Part shown: positions 57,950-64,000 of the stretch, piece by piece | How positions within the stretch are numbered: the first letter of the stretch is position 1 | How the letters are laid out: every line of letters begins with the position of its first letter | Source of the DNA: Streptomyces violascens | GTDB lineage: Bacteria > Actinomycetota > Actinomycetes > Streptomycetales > Streptomycetaceae | Direction: 5' to 3' | NCBI RefSeq assembly: GCF_014649955.1 | Contig: NZ_BMUA01000001.1 | Coordinates: 186,001-250,000, forward strand | DNA length: 64,000 bases | Notes under the pieces: model-generated | The model's database searches: none | The model's input: only the letters and a program-made list of their open reading frames with translations | What the model was told of the DNA's origin: nothing | Made by a program: the position numbers and the translations under genes

Positions 57950-58752
57950 CCCGCCGTCCCCCGCTCCTGCGCGGCGCCCCCGGTCCGGGGCGGCAACAGC
58001 GCGAGGTGTTCCTCCCGTACGAGGCCGAAGCGCAGCACGAGCCCGACGATCGCCTCCCGCTTGCCGTTGCGGCGGGCTTCCCTGCGGGGCCCGGACTCGG
58101 CGGGTGCGCTGATCCGCATCTTCTCGTCGGCGAGGTAGTCGATGTGCGAGCTGACCGCCCGCGCCGTGAGCCGGGCGCACGCGGGGTGCCCCTTGAGCCG
58201 TTCGACGATCTGGGGCGTGGTCGGCACCGCGACGGGCGACTCGTCGCGCAGCCGCGGTTCGCAGAGCGCTACGAGGATCAGGAAGTAGAGGGCCGTCTCG
58301 TCCAGGGAGTACGCCGTGACGGTTCGGCTTCCCCACTGGCCGCCCATGCCGTCCGGGTCGAGGTAGACGTGGTCCGGTGCGAACACCTGGAAGGCGACCG
58401 TGGTGTTGCGGCGGGTGGGCAGCACGACCCGGGAGAACTCGAAGGGGATGGGGGCTCCGGCCCGCCGTGGCGGCACGCGCAGATACTCCCCGGCCCCTTC
58501 CGGGTTCTCGACGAGATAGCTCTGCGTCGTACTGAGGTTGCTGAGCTGCCAGTGGTCGTCCGTCACCCTGATCTCGCCCGCGAGCCGGGAGATCGCCTCG
58601 TCGTCGAGGCGGAGCTCGACGGGGGTCGTCGCGGAGCCCCGCCCGAAGCGTGCCACCTCGCCCGGTCCGAGCCGCAGCGTCACCGCGTCACCGGACGGCT
58701 CACCCGCGACCTCGCCGTACCCCTGCGGCACATGGATCACTACCCCACTCAC
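57946..58752 (-). CDS. FHA-domain protein coupled to the kinase
   Basis: A 268-residue cytoplasmic protein from GTG 58750-58752, with AGGAGGGGG upstream. The first 100 residues form an FHA-like domain (FGRGSATTPVELRLDDEAIS, RLAGEIRVTDDHWQLSNLST, SYLVEN), which binds phosphothreonine. The C-terminal half has a winged-helix-like segment (TPQIVERLKGHPACARLTAR, AVSSHIDYLADEKMRI) and could contact DNA. Gene overlap with the kinase implies equal production and direct interaction. The pair may form a phospho-dependent switch; the output is unknown. Confidence 0.87.
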   Translation of the reverse strand: MSGVVIHVPQGYGEVAGEPSGDAVTLRLGPGEVARFGRGSATTPVELRLDDEAISRLAGEIRVTDDHWQLSNLSTTQSYLVENPEGAGEYLRVPPRRAGAPIPFEFSRVVLPTRRNTTVAFQVFAPDHVYLDPDGMGGQWGSRTVTAYSLDETALYFLILVALCEPRLRDESPVAVPTTPQIVERLKGHPACARLTARAVSSHIDYLADEKMRISAPAESGPRREARRNGKREAIVGLVLRFGLVREEHLALLPPRTGGAAQERGTAG

Positions 58753-58975
58753 TGCCCCCTCCTCGCCCCCGCGTCACCGAACCTCACTCAGATCGAACGT
58801 TACACATCCTGACGATCGGTCAACTCCTGGGATCTGGCCGATTTCGTACGCGGGAAGCGGGGTTGTTCTGTCCGGATCCATCGGGGTGCCGCCGGGGCTC
58901 GCGTCGGCCTCCACCGGCTTCCTTCACAGGCGGGCGGCGGATGTCTTCTCCCCGGCCGTTTGTCAGCCCGTAGCG

Positions 58976-59011
58976 TTCCGGGTGCCGCCGCGGGGCGTAC
59001 GCGGCTACCGT
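58976..59011 (+). promoter_or_regulatory. Promoter of the M23-propeller gene
   Basis: TTCCGGGTGCC (58976-58986) is followed after 19 bp by TACCGT (59006-59011). This is the third copy of the arrangement before the LGFP and LuxR-SARP genes, with one base less spacing. Confidence 0.45.
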
Positions 59012-59029
59012 CCACCCCGACCCGTTCTC

Positions 59030-59069
59030 AAGGCATCCCAAAGGGATCTCGAAGGGATCGCAAGGGATC
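59030..59069 (+). repeat. Four AAGGSATC repeats in the leader of the M23 gene
   Basis: AAGGCATC at 59030 and AAGGGATC at 59041, 59052 and 59062 recur with 11, 11 and 10 bp periods. They lie downstream of the putative -10 and just before the ribosome site (GAGGGGGAGG), so they are in the transcribed leader. Confidence 0.7.
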
Positions 59070-59089
59070 CCGAGGGGGAGGAACGCCAC

Positions 59090-60604
59090 GTGCTTCACGG
59101 TCTTTCCCGGCGCGCGCTGGGTTTCGCGCTCGCCGCGGCCGCCGCCGTACTGCCGTCGCTGGTGACCGCGTCCCCGGCGGCCGCCCAAACCGCCGGATTC
59201 GCCGGATCGTGCCCCACCACCGGCTTCGTGTCCCAGCGCTACAGCGACGCCCACGACGGGATCGACATCGCCGACGCCTACGGGACACCCATCTACGCTG
59301 TCGGCGACGGCGACGTCATCAACTCCGGCCCGGCGCAGGGCTACGGCCAGTGGATCCGCATTCTGCACCCGGACGGCACGGTGACCGAGTACGGGCACAT
59401 GTACCAGCGGGACGTCGCCGTCGGCGAGCACGTGGTGGCCGGGCAGCGCATCGCGCTCATGGGCAGCGAGGGCGAGTCCAGCGGCCCGCACCTCCACCTG
59501 CGGGTGCGCGTGGGTACCTCGACCGACATCCGCGGCATCGACCCCATCCCCTACCTCGAAGAACGCGGCGTGGGACTGCCGTGCACCCCTGGCGGCGGGC
59601 CCCGGCCCAAGCCGTTGGTGTATCCGGTCGAGTCGGGCCGGATGGTCTCGACGCGCTCGGCCGACGGACGGCTCGAAGCGTTCGCCGCCGGGGCCGACGG
59701 GGTCCATCACGCGTGGCAGTCGCAGGTGAACGGCGCCTGGTCGGAGTGGGAGGCGCTGGGCGGGCCGGGCAGCGCGGAGCTCGCGGTCGCACCCAACGCC
59801 GACGGACGCCTGGAGGTGTTCGCGCTCAACGGTGACGTACTCCAGCACCGTTACCAGACGTCCCCGTCCGGCGGCTGGTCGGGCTGGGAGAGCTTCGGCA
59901 CCGGTGGGCGTTACGTCACCGCCGGGGCCAACGCCGATGGACGGCTCGAGGTGTTCGCCTCCGGCCCGTCCGGGGTGTTCCACACGTACCAGACCGCTCC
60001 CAACAGCGGGTGGTCCGCATGGGAGTCCACGGGAGGCGGGCCGAGCTCCGGCCGTATCGAGATGGAGAAGGCGCCCGACGGCCGCCTCGAAGTTTTCGCG
60101 CTCAACGACAACACCTTCCAGCACCAGTACCAGACCGCCGTCAACGGCGGCTGGTCGGCGTGGGACGACTTCGGCGGCGGAGGGCACGACCTGACGGTCG
60201 ACCACAACGCCGACGGGCGCCTGGAGGTGTTCGCCTCCGGCCCGGTGGGCGTCTTCCACAAGTACCAGACGGGGAGCGCCAGCTGGTCGGAGTGGGAGCC
60301 CGCGGCAGGACCCGCCAACTCCCAGCTCGCCAGCGACCGCACTCCCGACGGCCGGGTCGAGGTGTTCGCCATCAACGGCGACGTGGCCATGCACACCTGG
60401 CAGACCGGAGTCAACGCCCGCTACGGAGACTGGGCCGCCTTCGGCGAGGGTGGCACCGAGATCGCGGCCACCACCAACGCGGACGGCCGGATCGAGGTGT
60501 TCGGCACCAGCCGCGCGGGAGTCCACCACAGGTGGCAGACGGGCTTCAGCACGTGGTCCGAATGGTCCTGGCTCGCCAACAGTCCTGGCCCTGGGGTGAG
60601 TTGA
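59090..60604 (+). CDS. Secreted M23 peptidase fused to a seven-repeat PLL-like beta-propeller
   Basis: A 504-residue exported protein from GTG 59090 after GAGGGGGAGG. The signal peptide covers about 1-33. The LytM/M23 domain (about 45-160) has zinc ligands His55 and Asp59 (HDGID) and His136, with His134, in GPHLHLRV. From about residue 185 to the end there are seven repeats of DGR-[LVI]-E-[VA]-F followed by a [YW]-Q about 13 residues later, with W-S-x-W-E linkers. This is the motif of PLL-type seven-bladed lectin propellers. The enzyme should cut peptidoglycan cross-bridges while the propeller binds a sugar. Its promoter is shared with the LGFP gene. Confidence 0.92.
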   Translation: MLHGLSRRALGFALAAAAAVLPSLVTASPAAAQTAGFAGSCPTTGFVSQRYSDAHDGIDIADAYGTPIYAVGDGDVINSGPAQGYGQWIRILHPDGTVTEYGHMYQRDVAVGEHVVAGQRIALMGSEGESSGPHLHLRVRVGTSTDIRGIDPIPYLEERGVGLPCTPGGGPRPKPLVYPVESGRMVSTRSADGRLEAFAAGADGVHHAWQSQVNGAWSEWEALGGPGSAELAVAPNADGRLEVFALNGDVLQHRYQTSPSGGWSGWESFGTGGRYVTAGANADGRLEVFASGPSGVFHTYQTAPNSGWSAWESTGGGPSSGRIEMEKAPDGRLEVFALNDNTFQHQYQTAVNGGWSAWDDFGGGGHDLTVDHNADGRLEVFASGPVGVFHKYQTGSASWSEWEPAAGPANSQLASDRTPDGRVEVFAINGDVAMHTWQTGVNARYGDWAAFGEGGTEIAATTNADGRIEVFGTSRAGVHHRWQTGFSTWSEWSWLANSPGPGVS

Positions 60605-60659
60605 GCCTCACACGACAAAGCGCCTCGCGCGGAGACAGAGCCGATGTCAGACTGCCCAG

Positions 60660-61175
60660 GTGATCGAAGATCTTCCCGCCGGCCTCAGCGCCCGGCACCC
60701 TGCCTGTGACGACCATCTCCGCGTGCTCGCCGTACTGGACACCTGGTGGGGCGGCCTCAAGGGGGCGGAAGGGGCGACGGAACGCGCGCTGCTTCTGCCC
60801 CGGCTGTACTTCCAGCACTTCACCACCACCAGTTTTCTGGTCGAGCGTGCCGACGGCGAGGTCGCGGCGTTCCTGGTCGGCTTCCTGTCGCAGACAGAGC
60901 CCGAAACCGCCTATGTGCACTTCGTCGGCGTGGACCCGGCTCTGCACGGACGGGGCATCGGACGCACCCTTTACCGGGCCTTCTTCGCACTCGCCCGGTC
61001 ACAGGGCCGCCGCTATGTGCACTGCATCACCAGCCCGGAGAACACCGCGTCACAGGCATTCCACACCCGGCTCGGCTTCTCGGCCTCCGAGGTGAAGCCG
61101 GACTACGACGGGCCCGGGCTCGACCGGGTGGCGTTCACCCTCGACCTGGCTACGGAGCCGACGGCGAGCCACTGA
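60660..61175 (+). CDS. GNAT-family acetyltransferase
   Basis: A 171-residue acetyltransferase from GTG 60660. Core elements are FTTTSFLVERADGEVAAFLV, YVHFVGVDPALHGRGIGRTL (acetyl-CoA loop, Q/R-x-x-G-x-G/A pattern) and NTASQAFHTRLGFSASE. It is a single gene following the M23 protein by 55 bp in the same direction, possibly read through. Substrates in this family range from antibiotics to amino acids and cannot be predicted. Confidence 0.88.
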   Translation: MIEDLPAGLSARHPACDDHLRVLAVLDTWWGGLKGAEGATERALLLPRLYFQHFTTTSFLVERADGEVAAFLVGFLSQTEPETAYVHFVGVDPALHGRGIGRTLYRAFFALARSQGRRYVHCITSPENTASQAFHTRLGFSASEVKPDYDGPGLDRVAFTLDLATEPTASH

Positions 61176-61255
61176 CGCGGGAGGAAGGGCTCTGGTGGAC
61201 GACGCGTGAATCGCGGATGCTCATGGACATGTTCCGAAAACCATGAGGAGCGGCC

Positions 61256-62572
61256 ATGAACATCCCCGGTCCCGAGCCCCGTACGGACGACGGTGTCGGC
61301 GCGATCGCGGCGGCGGGCGGACTGCACAACTACCAGCGGTGGCTGCACGCCGAGTACGGGCCGGTCGTACGGTTCCAGCTCCCGGGCGCGGAGACGGCCG
61401 TCTCGGTCGCCGATCCCGTACTCCTTGAGGCCACGGCGCACATCAACAAGCGACCGGAGCGGCTCTTCGACTTCCTGGCCCCGCTGTTCGAGGCGGGGAA
61501 CCTGCAGGTGCTTCCGGCCGACGAGCACACGCCCTTACGGCGCCTGCTGCTCTCGGTGCTGGCCGGACGCCCGTCGCACGAGCGGCACTTCGCGCGGTTC
61601 ACCGAGCTGACGACAGCGCTCGCGGACCGCTGGGCCGAACGGGCCGGCCAGGAGCCCGTCGCGCTGCAGAAGGACCTCACCACGCTGACGCTACGGATGA
61701 TCTGTGCGTACGCGCTGGGAGGCGACGCCGAGGACCCGGACGCCGTCATCGCCGCGTTCGAGGAAGTGCTCACCGCATACCTGGGGCGGCTCTACGAGGC
61801 GCCGGCCCCGGATGCCGGAGAGGAGGGCGCCAAGGGGGCGGAGGAGGCTCTCGCCTACCTCCGGGCGACGGTCGACCGCATCGTCGCCGCGCACGAATCC
61901 GGCGGCGGCACGGACAGGAGCGACCTGATCGGCGCGCTCGTCGAGGCGGGCGAGCGGCCGGCCCGGATCCGCGACACCGTCATGATGTCGCTCCTCGCCT
62001 CCCACCACACCACCGGCGTGGCCGTCTCCTGGACCCTGCATCTGCTGGGCAGCCATCCCGAGGCGGCCGACCGCGTCGCCGACGAGCTGGACCGCGTACT
62101 CGGTGACCGCCCGGCGCCCGAGTACGCCGACCTACGACGGCTCACCCACCTCGACATGGTCTTCAAGGAGTCGATGCGGCTCTATCCGCCCGGCCCGTAC
62201 GGTGCGCGCGAGACGACCGAGGCCATCGCCCTGGGCAAGTACGAGATCCCGGCCGGGACGACGGTGTTCTATCCGTTCTGGGCGGTGCACATGAACCCCG
62301 ATTACTGGCCCGAGCCGGAGAAGTTCGTGCCCGAGCGGTTCACCCCTCAGGAGGTGGCCAAGCGGCCGCGGCTGGCCTACATTCCCTTCGGTATCGGGTC
62401 GCGCAGCTGCGAGGGAGCCGGCCTGGCGGTGATCGAGGCCCAACTGGTCCTTGCCGTCCTGCTCAAACGCTTCCGGTTCCGGCCCGTGCCCGGACACGAT
62501 GTGACTCCGATCGAGCGGTTCGTGCTGTGGGCGGAGGATGACATCCGTATGACCGTGAGCCCGCGCCGCTGA
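61256..62572 (+). CDS. Cytochrome P450
   Basis: A 438-residue soluble P450 from ATG 61256 (GAGGAG upstream). The I-helix reads LLASHHTTGVAVSW, where the usual acid before Thr is His, as in the AGHHTS of CYP51-like enzymes. The ExxR is KESMRLYP. The heme loop FGIGSRSCEGAGLA supplies the thiolate Cys385. Codon 94 is TTA (61535-61537), suggesting bldA control. It converges on a macrolide-type glycosyltransferase. No ferredoxin or reductase is encoded nearby. Substrate unknown; a lipid, terpene or polyketide is plausible. Confidence 0.92.
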   Translation: MNIPGPEPRTDDGVGAIAAAGGLHNYQRWLHAEYGPVVRFQLPGAETAVSVADPVLLEATAHINKRPERLFDFLAPLFEAGNLQVLPADEHTPLRRLLLSVLAGRPSHERHFARFTELTTALADRWAERAGQEPVALQKDLTTLTLRMICAYALGGDAEDPDAVIAAFEEVLTAYLGRLYEAPAPDAGEEGAKGAEEALAYLRATVDRIVAAHESGGGTDRSDLIGALVEAGERPARIRDTVMMSLLASHHTTGVAVSWTLHLLGSHPEAADRVADELDRVLGDRPAPEYADLRRLTHLDMVFKESMRLYPPGPYGARETTEAIALGKYEIPAGTTVFYPFWAVHMNPDYWPEPEKFVPERFTPQEVAKRPRLAYIPFGIGSRSCEGAGLAVIEAQLVLAVLLKRFRFRPVPGHDVTPIERFVLWAEDDIRMTVSPRR

Positions 62573-62631
62573 CCGGGGACCGGGGTGGTGAAGCGGACGC
62601 CGCTCCACCACCCCGGCGACCTCCGATGTGC

Positions 62632-63816
62632 TCAGACCAGCATGTTCTCGATGAGGTCGGCCGCGCGCCGGGTGCCGCCCTCGGACCGTGCGTCGGCACG
62701 CAGCTGTGCCGAACGCCGGGCGACCTCCGGGTCGGTGACCAGGTCGTCGAGGGCTGCCCGGAGGGCCTCGGCGGTGGCGTCCGGGGTGTCGATGCGGCGG
62801 GCCACGCCCAGTTCCACGAGCCGATCGGCGTTCATGGGCTGTTCGGCCCCCTGCGGCACGGCGATCATCGGGACACCGGACATGAGTCCTTCGCTGCAGC
62901 CGCCCATACCGGCGTGCGTGACGAAGGCGTCCGCCTGCTCCAGGATCGCCCGCTGCGGGACCCAGGAGTGCACCTCGACGTTGGAGGGGATGTCGCCGAG
63001 TTCGCGCGGGTCGGTGTACTTGCCGATCTGGAGGACGACGTGCCAGCCGGGCAGGTCGCCGTAGGCCGCGAGGCACTGCCGGTAGAACTCGGGCTGACGG
63101 GTGAACGCCGACCCCAGGGACACGAGGAGCACATGCTCCACATACGCCGGGCGGGTCCAACCAGCCATCTCCGAACGTGGGTCGAAGCAGGGCCCGACGA
63201 AGGTCACCGTGTCGGTGTCGACCCGGTCGGCGTGCGGCTGCATCGCCCGGCTGATCAGCGCCAGGGCCCGGGCGGGAGGACCGGAGAATTCGTCCACGCC
63301 CGTGGTGGTCGCTCCACAACTCGCCAGCCACTGCGCGAACTTGGCGTGGTACGCGTCGGCGCCCGGCAGCTTCCGGAGATGGACCGCAACCTCCTCTTCG
63401 TAGCCGTCCCAGCCGACGAACGTCGGGTACAGCTGCATGAGCGGCCGGCCCTGGGACTCGGCGAGGGCACGCGCGGCGTAGGCGCCGATGTCGTACAGGT
63501 ACAGGTCCGCCGGGGCCCGGTCGTAAACGGCGCGCAGCTGCGGGAGCGCCTGCATGGCGTCGTCGAGGAAGAGCCCCATCGCGGCGAAGGGTTCGTCGGG
63601 CCAGTTGTTGTCGGCGACCGGCAGCACGGAGGTGCAGGGAACGAATTCGGCGCCGGTGGGTGTGATCAGGCCGGCCACGGCCGGGTCGTTGGCGTAGCTC
63701 ACCCGGTGACCCCGCGCCACCAGCTCGCGGATGATCTCAAGACTGGGCAGGACGTGACTGACGGCGGGGATGCCGACCATCGCGATGTGGGCACGGCGAG
63801 GGAACGCGGAAGGCAC
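62632..63816 (-). CDS. OleD/Mgt-type macrolide glycosyltransferase
   Basis: A 394-residue GT1 enzyme from GTG 63814-63816. It aligns with OleD throughout: HIAMVGIPAVSHVLPSLEII (catalytic-type His21), LFLDDAMQALPQL, GYEEEVAVHL, VLLVSLGSAFTRQPEFYRQC, LPGWHVVLQIG and the donor motif VEVHSWVPQRAILEQADAFV, then THAGMGG. The catalytic Asp partner is likely in LYLYDIGAYAAR. OleD-type enzymes glucosylate macrolides and other hydroxylated aglycones, giving self-resistance or detoxification. The convergent P450 could act on related substrates, though the two are not co-transcribed. Confidence 0.93.
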   Translation of the reverse strand: MPSAFPRRAHIAMVGIPAVSHVLPSLEIIRELVARGHRVSYANDPAVAGLITPTGAEFVPCTSVLPVADNNWPDEPFAAMGLFLDDAMQALPQLRAVYDRAPADLYLYDIGAYAARALAESQGRPLMQLYPTFVGWDGYEEEVAVHLRKLPGADAYHAKFAQWLASCGATTTGVDEFSGPPARALALISRAMQPHADRVDTDTVTFVGPCFDPRSEMAGWTRPAYVEHVLLVSLGSAFTRQPEFYRQCLAAYGDLPGWHVVLQIGKYTDPRELGDIPSNVEVHSWVPQRAILEQADAFVTHAGMGGCSEGLMSGVPMIAVPQGAEQPMNADRLVELGVARRIDTPDATAEALRAALDDLVTDPEVARRSAQLRADARSEGGTRRAADLIENMLV

Positions 63817-63952
63817 AGTGGGTCACTCATTTCAGGTCTACGGCGAAAGGGACACGGCAAGCCGGTGCGTCGGCCTTGCCCGAGAGACTCGGTCGCAGGC
63901 GCGTACGCACGCGGGTGTGCGGGGTGAAGCGGGACGCTTCCCCGACCGCGTG

Positions 63953-64000
63953 TCAGCCGTAGAGCTGGAAGAGGTTCATGCCGGCGACCCTAACCCGCCG
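63953..64000 (-). CDS. Possible C-terminal end of a gene beyond the window
   Basis: A minus-strand frame open to the edge ends GMNLFQLYG and TGA at 63953-63955. It may be the last codons of an upstream gene, or an eight-codon ORF starting at ATG 63979. A short GAAGCG/CGCTTC hairpin lies after it near 63927-63941. Too little is visible to decide. Confidence 0.25.
   Translation of the reverse strand, partial: RRVRVAGMNLFQLYG

Noticed and set aside
62632..63816. Loss of the catalytic His in the glycosyltransferase
   Set aside because: The first His of the OleD HGH is absent, but the His aligned with the GT1 catalytic base (SHVLPS, His21) is present.

Overview
The window is high-GC DNA with the marks of a Streptomyces chromosome: strong third-position GC bias, frequent GTG starts and some TTG starts, AGGAGG-type ribosome sites, many Sec/Tat-exported enzymes, SARP regulators and scattered TTA (bldA) codons. 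Close resemblance to known Streptomyces exoenzymes (endoglycosidase H, secreted phospholipase D, OleD-type glycosyltransferase) fits this. No rRNA, tRNA, transposase or CRISPR array was seen. The content looks like accessory or arm-proximal sequence: secreted hydrolases, one- and two-component regulators, and several decayed genes.

Layout. 1-9.7 kb: a partial unknown gene, a GNAT relic, a secreted lipase, an inverted pair of small secreted paralogues, a vWA protein, a second secreted lipase with a palindromic operator, a ChW-repeat secreted protein and a Tat-exported berberine-bridge-type flavin oxidase preceded by a coupled small ORF. 9.8-18.2 kb: a membrane protein/histidine kinase/response regulator operon, a RibD-like reductase, a metallo-beta-lactamase-fold protein, a MarR/exporter pair, and an aldo-keto reductase divergent from an MmyB-type regulator. 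18.5-28.9 kb: a stand-alone trpF with a 2-hydroxyacid dehydrogenase, a sphingomyelinase-D-like enzyme, an Eis-type acetyltransferase, DUF6585 and DUF1062 proteins, phospholipase D, an amino-acid permease and a hydrolase. 29-34.2 kb: two TetR/enzyme divergent pairs with clear operators, endoglycosidase H, a DinB protein and a blasticidin-S-deaminase-like enzyme.

34.4-43.3 kb is the most coherent block: three secreted hydrolases (an antigen-85-like esterase, a lipopeptide/AHL-acylase-type Ntn hydrolase, a cutinase-like protein) next to two SARP-family regulators. All three hydrolase promoters share one architecture: two 7-bp repeats of TCATC type, separated by GGAT, then exactly 8 bp, then a -10 hexamer. 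That is the layout known for SARP-activated promoters, and the large SARP gene carries a comparable repeat (GTCCTAG twice) in front of itself. I infer a local SARP-controlled exoenzyme regulon, probably bldA-dependent because the large SARP and the cutinase-like gene contain TTA codons.

43.4-64 kb: a small orphan ORF with its own terminator, an amber-interrupted gene, a serine hydrolase, a tripeptidyl-aminopeptidase-type protease, a cupin/LysR pair, an SRPBCC protein, an FAD monooxygenase, a membrane protein with a Gly/Cys/His tail, an acyl-CoA dehydrogenase with a PadR regulator, an LGFP-repeat cell-wall protein, a coupled FHA/Ser-Thr-kinase operon, an M23 peptidase fused to a seven-repeat PLL-like propeller, a GNAT, a P450 and a macrolide-type glycosyltransferase. 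The LGFP gene, the M23 gene and the LuxR-SARP gene share a second, different promoter motif (TTCCGGRTGCC, 19-20 bp, TACCKT).
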